From Bacteroidota bacterium (GTDB taxonomy: Bacteria > Bacteroidota > Bacteroidia > Bacteroidales > UBA1715), in contig WQTX01000007.1 of assembly GCA_009786075.1 (NCBI GenBank), positions 1-54,169 of the forward strand: a DNA stretch of 54,169 nucleotides, given 5' to 3'. Of the stretch, positions 1 through 9,382 are shown piece by piece. Within the stretch, counting starts at the first letter, position 1. Each line of letters opens with the position of its first letter. The position numbers and the translations under genes were made by a program. The notes below the pieces were generated by a model. It was not told the DNA's origin and did not search any database. It was given only the letters and a program-made list of their open reading frames with translations.

Positions 1-687
<687 letters not shown>

Positions 688-730
688 CTAATAATTTACA
701 ATTAATAATTAATAATTAACAATTAAAATG

Positions 731-738
731 TATTTTTG
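731..738 (+). promoter_or_regulatory. -7 promoter box of fabG
   Basis: TATTTTTG matches the TAnnTTTG consensus. It overlaps the reading frame extension from an ATG at 728, so that upstream ATG cannot be the start. It leaves a leader of roughly 35-40 bases before the ATG at 779. Confidence 0.6.
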
Positions 739-778
739 CCCAACAAATTTTTTCAAAAAAATTAAAAAAACAATACAA

Positions 779-1525
779 ATGAAATTATTAGAAGGAAAAA
801 CAGCCGTTATTACCGGTGGTTCTCGTGGTATAGGAAAAGCAATTGCATTGGGTTACGCAGCGCAAGGTTGTAATGTGGCATTTACCGATTTGGTAATTGA
901 TGAAAATGCCGAAGCAACAGAAAAAGAACTTGCAGCATTTGGCGTAAAAGCAAAAGGCTATGCTTCGGACGCAAGTTCATTCACATCGTCGCAAGAAGTG
1001 ATTGATGTAATTGTAAAAGATTTTGGCACCATTGATATTTTGGTAAACAATGCCGGAATTACCAAAGATACATTATTAATGCGTATGACCGAACAACAAT
1101 GGGACGCTGTAATTACCGTAAACTTAAAATCGGCATTTAACCTTACAAAAGCCGTGCAACCGATTATGTTGAAAAACCGTGCAGGTGCAATTATCAACGT
1201 TAGCTCGGTTGTGGGAATTGGCGGCAATGCCGGACAAGCAAACTATGCAGCATCGAAAGCCGGTATGATTGGGTTCACCAAATCGGTAGCAAAAGAACTT
1301 GGTTCACGCAATATTCGTTGCAACGCCATAGCTCCCGGTTTCATTATGACCGAAATGACTGCAAAACTGTCAGAAAATGTAATCGAAGAATGGAACAAAC
1401 GCATTCCGCTTAACCGTCCGGGCAAAGCCGAAGATGTGGCAAATGTGTGCGTATTCTTGGCTTCTGACCTTTCGAGCTATGTAACGGGACAAGTTATTCC
1501 GATTTGTGGTGGGCTTGAAATGTAA
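779..1525 (+). CDS. fabG: 3-oxoacyl-[acyl-carrier-protein] reductase, SDR family
   Basis: NADPH-dependent reductase of the fatty-acid elongation cycle (3-oxoacyl-ACP to 3-hydroxyacyl-ACP), cytosolic. The protein is 248 aa, the usual FabG length. The Rossmann motif TGGSRGIG is at residues 12-19 and NNAG at 90-93. The catalytic triad is Ser143, Tyr156 and Lys160 (YAASK). The C-terminus ends in GQVIPICGGLEM, close to the FabG-type end. I chose ATG 779 because the -7 box at 731-738 lies inside the longer open frame and because 779 gives the family N-terminus. It stands alone and is closed by the terminator at 1631-1667. Other SDR reductases are possible, but length and motifs favour FabG. Confidence 0.9.
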   Translation: MKLLEGKTAVITGGSRGIGKAIALGYAAQGCNVAFTDLVIDENAEATEKELAAFGVKAKGYASDASSFTSSQEVIDVIVKDFGTIDILVNNAGITKDTLLMRMTEQQWDAVITVNLKSAFNLTKAVQPIMLKNRAGAIINVSSVVGIGGNAGQANYAASKAGMIGFTKSVAKELGSRNIRCNAIAPGFIMTEMTAKLSENVIEEWNKRIPLNRPGKAEDVANVCVFLASDLSSYVTGQVIPICGGLEM

Positions 1526-1530
1526 TTTTA

Positions 1531-1574
1531 GGTACGAGGTTATAGGTATTAGATACAAGGTTATAGGTATTAGG
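1531..1574. repeat. Two 21-bp-period direct repeats after fabG
   Basis: AGGTTATAGGTATTA occurs at 1537-1551 and again at 1558-1572, exactly 21 bases apart. It is one of several intergenic degenerate tandem repeats in this genome. No gene lies here. Confidence 0.7.
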
Positions 1575-1630
1575 AACCCCGAAGGGCTCAACGAAGTTAA
1601 ACAAGGAGTTTCTAATATTTAAACTCTAAA

Positions 1631-1667
1631 AAAGGAGGCTGTCTCGTTTTTGAGACAGCCTCTTTTT
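1631..1667. terminator. Bidirectional rho-independent terminator, fabG / batB
   Basis: A perfect stem pairs AAAGGAGGCTGTCTC with GAGACAGCCTCTTT around a GTTTTT loop, with A-rich and T-rich flanks on the two sides. It sits between the convergent fabG (+) and batB (-) stops, so it can serve both. Confidence 0.9.
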
Positions 1668-1670
1668 AAA

Positions 1671-2696
1671 TTATTTTTTAATCGTAAAAATCTCTATTCG
1701 TTTCAAAACTCTATTCCTGCGTTCGAGCGTCAAAAATTCTAACAACAAACATAATGCTGCCAAAATTGCAAATACATAATACCGTTCGTCGTATTCGCTG
1801 AATTGCTGCGCTGCAAAATCAACCGCTTCCATGTCTTGCAAGGCTTTGATTACGGGGGCAAATTCGGTATTGGAATACACGCCACCGCCGGCTTTGGCAA
1901 TTTCTTGCAACATTTCTTCATTCAGGCGGGTTGTTACCGGTTTATTATTGCGGTCGGTTAAAAAACCCTGTTTTCCTTGCAGGGGAATTAACACTCCTTG
2001 CGTAGTTCCCATACCAATTGTGTGAACAACAATACCTTTTTCACGGGCAATTTCGGCGGCAGCCACGGCATTGTCTTCGTGATTTTCACCGTCGCTAATT
2101 ACCACAATTGCCTTTGAACTCTGTTCGTCGACGGTAAACGATGAAATTCCTTTGCGAATAGCCTCGCCAATTGCCGTGCCTTGACGGGCTATATGCGTGG
2201 TGCGCACATTGCTCAAAAACATTTTTACCGAAGAAATATCGCTTGTCATAGGCACTTGCACAAAGGCATCGCCGGCAAAAATTATCAAACTTACTTTGTC
2301 GTTTTTCAATTGTTCAAGCAATCGTTGAGTCGATAATTTTGCACGCTCTAAACGGCTTGGTTTTATATCTTGCGCCAACATTGAATTTGATACATCGAGA
2401 GCCACAACCACCTCAATTCCACGAGCTTGTACCTCACTCGTTTTTATGCCAAATTGCGGACGGGCAAGCGTAAGCACCAAAAACACGTATGCCAGCGCAA
2501 GCAACGAAAATTTCACTATTTGCCGGAAGGGCGAATAATCGGGAACAATTGTAGCAAGCATGGTTTTGTCGGCAAACAGTGCGAGTTTCTTTTTTGTTTG
2601 CCAATGCTGATACACATACACAAGCACAAAGAGCGCAAGCCCACACAGAGCGTACAAATAATCGGGATTGGCAAATCTAAAATTTGTTTCGGTCAT
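1671..2696 (-). CDS. batB: BatB-like VWA-domain membrane protein
   Basis: Inner-membrane protein of the Bat (Bacteroides aerotolerance) group, linked to stress and oxygen tolerance and paired with MoxR AAA+ ATPases. The 341 aa show membrane segments at about 14-30 and 60-78, then a VWA domain with an intact MIDAS (DVSNS at 101-105), and a C-terminal membrane segment near 308-325. The start overlaps the batA stop by one base (TAATG), so the two are translationally coupled. It is the last gene of the operon: no BatC (TPR), BatD or BatE follows, and the terminator at 1631-1667 closes the unit. Confidence 0.88.
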   Translation of the reverse strand: MTETNFRFANPDYLYALCGLALFVLVYVYQHWQTKKKLALFADKTMLATIVPDYSPFRQIVKFSLLALAYVFLVLTLARPQFGIKTSEVQARGIEVVVALDVSNSMLAQDIKPSRLERAKLSTQRLLEQLKNDKVSLIIFAGDAFVQVPMTSDISSVKMFLSNVRTTHIARQGTAIGEAIRKGISSFTVDEQSSKAIVVISDGENHEDNAVAAAEIAREKGIVVHTIGMGTTQGVLIPLQGKQGFLTDRNNKPVTTRLNEEMLQEIAKAGGGVYSNTEFAPVIKALQDMEAVDFAAQQFSEYDERYYVFAILAALCLLLEFLTLERRNRVLKRIEIFTIKK

Positions 2697-3706
2697 TATG
2701 GAAAACGTTTAAAAAGTGTTTGTTTTAGTATCATTTCAAGTGCCAACAAGCACAAAGCCCACAGAATGAACAGCGGAAATTCTTCATGTTTTGTCGTCAT
2801 TTTGTAATCCTCTATTTTTGTTTTTTCGAGAGTATCAATTGTTTCATAAATTTTCTGCAATTCATTTTTATTTGTCGCTCTAAAATATTGACCACCTGTG
2901 AGTTTTGAAATTTCTGCGAGTTTTTCTTCGTCAATTTCTACACGAGCCATTATTGTACGCAGGGAATTTCCGCGTGCATCGAACACCGGAAACGGTGCCA
3001 AACCTCGTGTACCCACTCCTATGGTATACACTTTAATGCCGTATTTTTGCGCAAGTTCCGCAGCTGTCAAAGGTTCTATATCGCCGGTGTTGTTCACACC
3101 ATCGGTAAGCAACACCACAATACGGCTTGCCGCTTTACTTTCTTTCAAACGGTTGATACTCAATCCAAGCCCCATTCCTATTGCCGTACCGTCTTCTATC
3201 ATAAACGCTCGCAATTCCGAAAGTTGATTTAAAAGTGTGGCATGGTCGGTGGTTAATGGCGTTTGCGTAAAACTTTCGCCGCTAAATACCACCAACCCAA
3301 TTCTATCGTGGGGACGGGAATTTATAAATTTCGCAGCAACTTCTTTTGCCGCCTCCAAGCGGTCGGGACGCAAATCCTGCGCCAGCATTGAACTCGAAAC
3401 GTCTATTGCCAACACAATATCAATACCATACGTAGAAGATTTGGCAAAACTATCAAATGAAACCGGACGTGCCAAAGCGCAGATAATCAACGCAAAAACG
3501 CACATACGCAACACAAACGTTGAATGAGAAAAATATTGCAACAAACTCGGTTTGAGTGCTTTATAATCCTGTAAACTACTCATTCGCACGTGTGGAACGG
3601 ATTGTGATTGTTTCCACACATACCATATTATAACAGGTACGAATAGCAGAGACAGCCAAAATATGTTGGGGTTTAGGTAGTTGTATGAAAAAAAATTAGG
3701 AAACAT
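2696..3706 (-). CDS. batA: BatA-like VWA-domain membrane protein
   Basis: Partner of BatB in the Bat complex. The protein is 336 aa. N-terminal membrane segments lie at about 15-30 and 63-80, followed by a VWA domain with MIDAS DVSSS at 102-106 and a C-terminal membrane segment near 312-328. It lies 25 bases downstream of the T9SS-tail gene and overlaps batB. The two Bat proteins are paralogues sharing the pattern D-V-S-x-S-M-L-A-Q-D. The role in aerotolerance comes from the family; the sequence shows only the architecture. Confidence 0.9.
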   Translation of the reverse strand: MFPNFFSYNYLNPNIFWLSLLFVPVIIWYVWKQSQSVPHVRMSSLQDYKALKPSLLQYFSHSTFVLRMCVFALIICALARPVSFDSFAKSSTYGIDIVLAIDVSSSMLAQDLRPDRLEAAKEVAAKFINSRPHDRIGLVVFSGESFTQTPLTTDHATLLNQLSELRAFMIEDGTAIGMGLGLSINRLKESKAASRIVVLLTDGVNNTGDIEPLTAAELAQKYGIKVYTIGVGTRGLAPFPVFDARGNSLRTIMARVEIDEEKLAEISKLTGGQYFRATNKNELQKIYETIDTLEKTKIEDYKMTTKHEEFPLFILWALCLLALEMILKQTLFKRFP

Positions 3707-3731
3707 ATTTTTTATTTTAATCTCTCAGTTT

Positions 3732-4379
3732 CTAATTATTGGTTTTTAATATTTTACCTGAATAAATAGCTTGTCCATTTTGCAACAAACGATACAAATA
3801 CACTCCGTTTGGCAAATTCGCTACACTAATAGGACTGTCATTCATATTTGTTTTTTTCAAAACTTCTTTTCCTTGCATATCTATTAACTCTAACGTTAGA
3901 GATTGATGTTGCAAAGTTTCATCTAACACAATTAGTTGATTTGTCGCATCAAAATAAACTTTGTTATCTGATTGTAAAGGTGTTGCAACGCTCACAGAAC
4001 TCGTTTTCTTGCCACTATAATCACAAATAATATCGAATGTACCGACACGAATGGTTAATTGTAGAAAAAGTGAATCTCCTTCTATTTTTCCTTTTCCTTG
4101 AAGAAAAACCCTATCTTCCCATATCATACCTCCTCCTTGAAGCGGTATAAATAAACTGTCATTCGATACAAATGCGTTAAAATAAAAGTCTGTTATAGAT
4201 ACATTAATCAGTAAATCAGATTCTGTACCCTCTTTTACAATAACATAGCATTCAATCGGGTCTGTTTCCGGCACACACGTTCTTTCTGTCTCGTATGTCC
4301 CTAAAATACGCTGCATATCTTGCGCACACAATGTTACTCCTGATAAAAGCAATATTACTAATAATGTTAAATTTTTCAT
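3732..4379 (-). CDS. Secreted protein with T9SS type A sorting tail
   Basis: 215 aa. A signal peptide (MKNLTLLVILLLSGVTLCAQ) precedes a beta-rich middle of no recognised family. The C-terminal 70 or so residues have the Por-secretion (T9SS type A) pattern: a D-M-Q-G-K-E-V turn, then NLPNGVYLYRL, ending SGKILKTNN. The protein is expected to cross the outer membrane by the type IX system. It lies between the M6 protease and batA, with gaps of 22 and 25 bases, so it appears co-transcribed inside the Bat operon. That placement is unusual. The function of the N-terminal region is unknown. Confidence 0.8.
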   Translation of the reverse strand: MKNLTLLVILLLSGVTLCAQDMQRILGTYETERTCVPETDPIECYVIVKEGTESDLLINVSITDFYFNAFVSNDSLFIPLQGGGMIWEDRVFLQGKGKIEGDSLFLQLTIRVGTFDIICDYSGKKTSSVSVATPLQSDNKVYFDATNQLIVLDETLQHQSLTLELIDMQGKEVLKKTNMNDSPISVANLPNGVYLYRLLQNGQAIYSGKILKTNN

Positions 4380-4401
4380 ATTTCCAATGTTTTTATTGTT
4401 A

Positions 4402-6255
4402 TTATTCGCAACCGCTTGCTTCTATTTTAAATCCACCGCCCAACTCTATTTTTATTCCGTTAAGAATTACCCTATCTCCAGCTTCAAAAGTAACATTATC
4501 GCCACTTTTTACAACAACATTACCCGATGTTTGAATGCTGTTTGAGGCACTTGTTAAAGCTGGTAAATTAGAAGTGTTTGAATATGCAACATTGGCAGGG
4601 TTGGCAACGTTACAGAATCGAATATCGAAACTTAATGTGCCGTTAGAGTTTTCTTGTATATTTTTTATGTGAATATTTCCCAAATTACCATTAGAAAGAA
4701 AACAAGACGGATTCGTTGAATTACCAAATGTAGTTCTATTTGACGCTTCAGAAAAATAAGCATTATCAATGTCTCCTCTTAATAGTAGTGTTCCGCCCGG
4801 TCTAAATATGTACACTTCATCAGATACACCGCCGGCTCCTGCTCCATATTTATAATTACCATTATAATTCTCATTTATTCTGTATATAATTAATCCACTA
4901 CCCGGCAGTTGAGCTTCAAATGTTCCTGTTTTTTTTCTATATTCAACAACGAGATATTGGGAAGAACCTGTAATGGGTATTTTATAACAATTATTAGTAG
5001 CAGAAGTCAATGGGTTTAATGTATATGTACCAGAAATTGTAATTGACGGAATAGTTGAAATCCAACCACCATATTTATATTTCATATACGCACCCATATG
5101 TTGTGGCGGATTTGTTTCGTCTTCCATCAAATCCCAAGCTCCAACGGGAGCCATTGCGTCATTGGCATGATATAAATCCGGTGCGCCAAGTGTATGGTTC
5201 ATTTCATGACACAATAGTCCATTTCCATACCCATTTTCTGTATATAAAGTATAACTTTCTAATTGAACATTATAGTTATAAACTCTTTTCCCATTTATAG
5301 AAGCATTTTGTAAAGATAGTGTGCTTCTGTGTGGCCAAAAAAGAGAACTGAAAGAAGCTCCTCCTCTCATAATGAGGCATACATTGTCAACATCGCCATC
5401 ATTGTTATAATCTACATTTAAAGACGAAGGGATTTGATTTTTAAGATAATTTATTGCATTTTTTAATAATATTTGTTCTCTATTTAATCCTTCTGAAATT
5501 CCATTATAACCGATGGGATTAGTTGCTGAATATTCACAATAATAATCTCTGTTATACGAATCTTGATATGATAAAATAGTTGTTCCACTATTAGTAGGGT
5601 AAAAATGTGTTATAATATCTAATTGGTTATACGAAACTTCTCGAAAATAGTTTCTCATAGAATTATAGCCACTACTTATATTATTGAATACATTAGTAAA
5701 AGCATTTTGTGTTGTTTGAAATTCCGTTTGGTCGGCAAATCGAATATATACAACAATGTTATTAATCGTTCCGGTTGCACCTCTTGTTGGTGTACTCGAA
5801 TTTTGCCGAGCAGCATTTTGTGATGTATGTTGAATAATTGCATTTCTCCTTTCCAATATTTTTTCTCCCGAAATGTTCGTATTTGGAGTAAGGTTTACAG
5901 ATTGTGGCGCAATCGTACCAACAACATGTTGAGATGCCATCAATTCGTCTCCACTAAGAACAGCATAACAATAATAGCCCGTATTTTGGTCTTGTATAAT
6001 GGTATAGCCGTCTGCATCGTGAGCCCAATTATAGTATTCATCGCCTGTTGCAAAACATTCTATTTTTGTTCCGTCTGGTTGCGTTATGGTTATCGGGACA
6101 TTTGTTAAATATGCACCATAAGAAGAAAAACTAATTACACAGAAAAAGCATATTAAAATGAAATTAAGCACTTTAAGGTTTTTACTTTTCTGATTTGTTT
6201 TGTTTTTTGAAATGGTTTCAATCTCCATTACACTATTAAAGTTTTTTGGTATCAT
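4402..6255 (-). CDS. M6-family secreted metalloprotease
   Basis: 617 aa zinc protease of the immune-inhibitor-A (M6) type. A hydrophobic export segment lies at about 29-47, then an M6 pro-region (PITITQPDGTKIECFATGDE), then the catalytic domain. The zinc site is HEMNH at 350-354, followed by GAPDLYH, which supplies the next ligand region. Residues from about 545 to the end form a beta-rich C-terminal domain ending GGGFKIEASGC, resembling the three-coathanger stack domains of T9SS cargo; that assignment is tentative. The stop of the upstream gene is 11 bases away. An ATG at 6228 is an alternative start with a shorter N-terminus. Confidence 0.85.
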   Translation of the reverse strand: MIPKNFNSVMEIETISKNKTNQKSKNLKVLNFILICFFCVISFSSYGAYLTNVPITITQPDGTKIECFATGDEYYNWAHDADGYTIIQDQNTGYYCYAVLSGDELMASQHVVGTIAPQSVNLTPNTNISGEKILERRNAIIQHTSQNAARQNSSTPTRGATGTINNIVVYIRFADQTEFQTTQNAFTNVFNNISSGYNSMRNYFREVSYNQLDIITHFYPTNSGTTILSYQDSYNRDYYCEYSATNPIGYNGISEGLNREQILLKNAINYLKNQIPSSLNVDYNNDGDVDNVCLIMRGGASFSSLFWPHRSTLSLQNASINGKRVYNYNVQLESYTLYTENGYGNGLLCHEMNHTLGAPDLYHANDAMAPVGAWDLMEDETNPPQHMGAYMKYKYGGWISTIPSITISGTYTLNPLTSATNNCYKIPITGSSQYLVVEYRKKTGTFEAQLPGSGLIIYRINENYNGNYKYGAGAGGVSDEVYIFRPGGTLLLRGDIDNAYFSEASNRTTFGNSTNPSCFLSNGNLGNIHIKNIQENSNGTLSFDIRFCNVANPANVAYSNTSNLPALTSASNSIQTSGNVVVKSGDNVTFEAGDRVILNGIKIELGGGFKIEASGCE

Positions 6256-6266
6256 ATTTTTTTGAA

Positions 6267-7295
6267 TTAAGGTGTCTTTTTATCTTTTGGTGCGGTTTCG
6301 TTAATTATATGCAACGCCATTCCACTATGCTGATAGGCAGTTTGCAATATCGGAATATATTTTGCAAATTTCACTAAATCAGCCTCGTGCACAATTGTTT
6401 GCAATTCATTTACAATCACTTGCGACACTTTGCCACTTGCAACAATGTCGAAAATCATTTCATCGCTCGTTTTTTCAAATGTTTGTATACCAAAGGCATC
6501 TTCAAAATATGAGCGTAAAATATCGGTCAATTCGGTGTAAAATTGCTTGTATTTATCGTGTTCGCAGAGTTTTTTCGCTTTCAATTCTTCGAGCGCGGTT
6601 AAGGCTTTTTCGTGTGGCGGAATTATCACTTCTTCTTTTACAAAAAGAGGAATATGTTTTGGTCGTTTTATTAAAATAATTACACAAGCGGCAATTGCCA
6701 AAAGCAACACGACAATTCCAACGATATACCATATATAATCACGCCACGTGTAAACCGCTTGTTGCAAAGGTTTTATATCTTTTATATCGCCCTGTAAATC
6801 CACAGGAAAATCCAAAACGAGTAATTCAATAGCGTTGCTCCACAACGTATCGGCAGCATTTACAATAAATGGACCAATGCGAAAATCATATTTTCCATCA
6901 CGAAAACTTGTAATTGTAAATGTAATGTTCATCACAAGTTGTGAACCGTCATTTTTTGTGGTGTCAATTTGTGGGGGTTTTACAAATTCGAGTGCTTCAT
7001 TTAAGCCTTCGTCGTAGAATGGCAGCTGCAGCGAAGCATCAGTTCCTGTTTTTAATTCCACAACAATACGAGCATGTTGTCCTATGAGAATTTTTGTGCT
7101 GTCGATTGTTGCCGACACGGAATAGGTTTGTGCAGCAACAAATGTAGGAACGCACAACACCAGTAACAAAAAAGCACTGCCATAAATCCTACCTGTCATT
7201 GCGGGCTTGACCCGCAATCTCCCACTTTTGACAGGAGATTCCTGCCTTCGCAGGAATGACGCAAGAGCGTAGATATGTCCCAAAAATCCTCTCAT
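6267..7295 (-). CDS. Bat-operon membrane protein with REP-disrupted N-terminus
   Basis: Likely the BatD-like/DUF4381-like partner found between DUF58 and BatA in Bacteroidota Bat operons. A secreted beta-sandwich-like region lies at about 55-185, one membrane segment (YIWYIVGIVVLLLAIAACV) near 190-210, then a cytoplasmic helical domain. The ATG at 7295 overlaps the DUF58 stop as ATGA, typical of coupling. However, residues about 13-36 (FLRRQESP, then VKPAMTG) are encoded by a REP-like palindromic element at 7194-7264. An internal ATG at 7199 yields a clean signal peptide (MTGRIYGSAFLLLVLCVPTF) and may be the start used now. No catalytic motif is visible. Confidence 0.75.
   Translation of the reverse strand: MRGFLGHIYALASFLRRQESPVKSGRLRVKPAMTGRIYGSAFLLLVLCVPTFVAAQTYSVSATIDSTKILIGQHARIVVELKTGTDASLQLPFYDEGLNEALEFVKPPQIDTTKNDGSQLVMNITFTITSFRDGKYDFRIGPFIVNAADTLWSNAIELLVLDFPVDLQGDIKDIKPLQQAVYTWRDYIWYIVGIVVLLLAIAACVIILIKRPKHIPLFVKEEVIIPPHEKALTALEELKAKKLCEHDKYKQFYTELTDILRSYFEDAFGIQTFEKTSDEMIFDIVASGKVSQVIVNELQTIVHEADLVKFAKYIPILQTAYQHSGMALHIINETAPKDKKTP
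7194..7264. repeat. REP-like palindromic element inside a coding region
   Basis: Two hairpins: ATTGCGGG/CCCGCAAT (7198-7218) and ATTCCTGC/GCAGGAAT (7238-7257), flanked by inverted GTCATT/AATGAC motifs. In one frame this type of element encodes the familiar FLRRQESP peptide seen in many bacterial ORF ends. Here it lies in frame inside the N-terminus of the 6267-7295 gene. Confidence 0.85.
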
Positions 7296-8161
7296 CGCAA
7301 ATTAAACAATTGTATTAATGGTTTCACATAATCTTCATCGGTTTGTATTTGCACACTGTCAATGCGGGCTTTTTTGAAATCGTCTTTTAATTGTTTCACT
7401 CGGTATTCATAATCAAGCTGCACCTGCGTTTGCACCGCTTTACTCGATGAATTTACCCATTTTTGCTCGCCGGTTTCCACATCGTAGAGGCGCATCATTC
7501 CCACCGGCGGAAGTCCGGTTTCAAGCGTATCAAACACTCGAATTGCTTTCACATCGTGTTTTTTGCGAGCTATGCTTAAAGCATCGTACAACGAATTATT
7601 TGTATTAAAATCGGAAATCACAAAAGCCGTGCAACGGCGTTTCATAGCATTGGTAAAATATTGCAAAGCGTGTGCAATATTGGTGCCTTTGCTTTGCGGT
7701 GTAAATTCGAGCAATTCACGAATAATGCGCAACACGTGTTTTTTACTGCCTTTTTGCGGCGGAATAAATTTTTCGATTTGGTCGGAAAATAAAATCACGC
7801 CAATTTTATCGTTATTCTGCATTGCCGAAAACGAAAGCACCGCCGAAATTTCGGCAACCAACTCACGTTTGGTGCGCAAGCGAGAACCCAAAGCCTGCGA
7901 CCTGCTTACGTCAATCAGCAGCATAAGCGTAAGTTCCCGTTCTTCTTCAAAAACTTTTATAAATGGTTTATTGAAACGAGCCGTAACATTCCAATCAATA
8001 TCACGAATAGCATCGCCATACTGAAACTCACGCACTTCGCTAAACGCCATACCTCGCCCTTTAAACAAACTGTGGTACTCGCCGGCAAAAATATTCTGCG
8101 AAAGTCCTTTTGTTTTTATTTCGATTTTACGTACTCGTTTTAATAGTTCGCTTGTTTCCAT
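7292..8161 (-). CDS. DUF58 (VWA-like) protein of the MoxR-Bat operon
   Basis: 289 aa soluble protein of the DUF58 family, which travels with MoxR ATPases and BatA/B. The N-terminal GRGMAFSEVREFQYGDAIRD and DIDWNVTARF are the DUF58 signature. A VWA-type fold follows with D-V-S-R-S at about 79-83, so the MIDAS residues are present. The ATG at 8161 is preferred; a TTG two codons upstream is possible. The stop overlaps the next gene by four bases. It presumably works with the MoxR protein at 9383, with the SIMPL gene between them. Confidence 0.9.
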   Translation of the reverse strand: METSELLKRVRKIEIKTKGLSQNIFAGEYHSLFKGRGMAFSEVREFQYGDAIRDIDWNVTARFNKPFIKVFEEERELTLMLLIDVSRSQALGSRLRTKRELVAEISAVLSFSAMQNNDKIGVILFSDQIEKFIPPQKGSKKHVLRIIRELLEFTPQSKGTNIAHALQYFTNAMKRRCTAFVISDFNTNNSLYDALSIARKKHDVKAIRVFDTLETGLPPVGMMRLYDVETGEQKWVNSSSKAVQTQVQLDYEYRVKQLKDDFKKARIDSVQIQTDEDYVKPLIQLFNLR

Positions 8162-8262
8162 TTGCAATAACTGAATAATTGAATAACTGAATAATTGATT
8201 TTGACTAACTGATAAATTTGCTAACTAATTAATTATGAGGGTAATTTTTATTATTTAAAAAC

Positions 8263-8316
8263 CGCCACACGTTGTGGCGAAATTTGAATTTCAAAAACTG
8301 CCACAGGCTGTGGCAG
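8263..8316. repeat. Twin GCCAC hairpins between DUF58 and SIMPL genes
   Basis: Two short hairpins, CGCCACACGTTGTGGCG (8263-8279) and CTGCCACAGGCTGTGGCAG (8298-8316), are separated by an AT-rich spacer. Both carry AAAA before the stem. The second ends six bases from the SIMPL gene stop. They look like a REP doublet and could also stabilise the 3' end of the SIMPL message. Confidence 0.7.
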
Positions 8317-8321
8317 AATTC

Positions 8322-9269
8322 TTATTTCAAATTCAAAGTTTTCATTTCCCCACTCGGAGTAATTAAAATATACTCTTTATTCGATACTGCCGATTGTTTT
8401 TTGTCTCGATTTATTGTAATTTTAATTTCATACATCACTTGAATTACCGGTTCAAGTATAGTTGGATTAATCACAAAATCAAATTCTTTATCAACAATTG
8501 GTTGATAGTACAGAGTGATTGACTTATTGGCTTGATTAGTTTGCGCATTTTTTTTCAGATTAAGCGAATTGCTATTGTATGCTTCGTATGTTCTATACAT
8601 TTCCACAGGCAACATCATTTTATAACCATCTGAAATTCTCTTTTCTGCATTTGCAAACGTTTCGCCTGTAAGACTTTCAAAATTCTTTATTTTTTCCTGC
8701 ACAACAAGTTTTGCTTTATTCATCAACTCCTTTTTAACAGTTTCAATAGTGCCGGAAAAATAATCTACCCGAACCAAATCATATATTTCGTTTTTCGACA
8801 AAATAGCCATAATTTCATTAAACAAATTTGGGTCGGAATATTTTATATGTATGTTTTTTTTCAATTCAAATCCTTTGGGAATTTCATTGTAACTTTTTTT
8901 GCTAAACACTTTTTTCTCCTGCTCAAATTCGTAAACAGGCACAAAAGAAATCATATCAACGTATGTTTCTACATTTTTTTTAGCTTTGATTTCGGTCAAT
9001 GCGTCATTAATTCTTTTGTTTATCAATTCATTAACCTCTTCTGTGGTTTTTCCAACCTGCGAAACGCTAAATATGGCAACATACGTGTCTGCCTTCACGT
9101 TAGCCAATCCTTTTACACTTATAGAAATATCTGCATTCGAGGGGAAATTAACATTAATATTATTGTCGGGAAATTTAACTTGATTTTGATAATTGACGTT
9201 TCCGGACACTTGTCCGAAAACTGTTTGACAAAGTATTATTGTCAAAATCGTGATTACTATTTTTTTCAT
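8322..9269 (-). CDS. SIMPL (DUF541) domain periplasmic protein
   Basis: 315 aa with a signal peptide (cleavage after VFG). It continues with the SIMPL pattern ISVKGLANVKADTYVAIFSV, then a predicted helix TTEEVNELINKRINDAL. SIMPL/DUF541 proteins are periplasmic or surface proteins of poorly known function, some linked to oxidative stress. Residues about 165-210 (a second long helix with many Lys) complete the domain. It lies between moxR and the DUF58 gene, where an operon of this type normally has nothing, so it is an insertion into the unit. The palindromes on both sides suggest it may have its own transcript end. Confidence 0.75.
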   Translation of the reverse strand: MKKIVITILTIILCQTVFGQVSGNVNYQNQVKFPDNNINVNFPSNADISISVKGLANVKADTYVAIFSVSQVGKTTEEVNELINKRINDALTEIKAKKNVETYVDMISFVPVYEFEQEKKVFSKKSYNEIPKGFELKKNIHIKYSDPNLFNEIMAILSKNEIYDLVRVDYFSGTIETVKKELMNKAKLVVQEKIKNFESLTGETFANAEKRISDGYKMMLPVEMYRTYEAYNSNSLNLKKNAQTNQANKSITLYYQPIVDKEFDFVINPTILEPVIQVMYEIKITINRDKKQSAVSNKEYILITPSGEMKTLNLK

Positions 9270-9318
9270 TGTTATATTATTTATAAATTATTCTATTTTG
9301 TCTGAACCATGATTTAAA

Positions 9319-9340
9319 ACAAGGGGTTTAAACCCCTTGT
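9319..9340. repeat. 22-bp perfect palindrome downstream of moxR
   Basis: ACAAGGGGTTT followed directly by AAACCCCTTGT forms a loopless 22-bp palindrome. On the minus strand it is followed by TTTTAAATC, so it may act as a weak terminator between moxR and the SIMPL gene. It adjoins a GTCAAC spacer repeat. Confidence 0.6.
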
Positions 9341-9377
9341 CAATCCTTGTCAACTTGTCAACTCGTCAACTTGTTAA
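9337..9377. repeat. GTCAAC spacer repeat
   Basis: Tandem degenerate units CTTGTCAAT, CTTGTCAA, CTTGTCAA, CTCGTCAA and CTTGTTAA end a few bases before the moxR stop codon. It is the same family as the copies near 17306, 23215 and 25328. Confidence 0.75.
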
Positions 9378-9382
9378 CTAAA

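Noticed and set aside
728-778. Upstream ATG as fabG start
   Set aside because: The -7 promoter box (731-738) lies inside this extension, and the added residues are not FabG-like.
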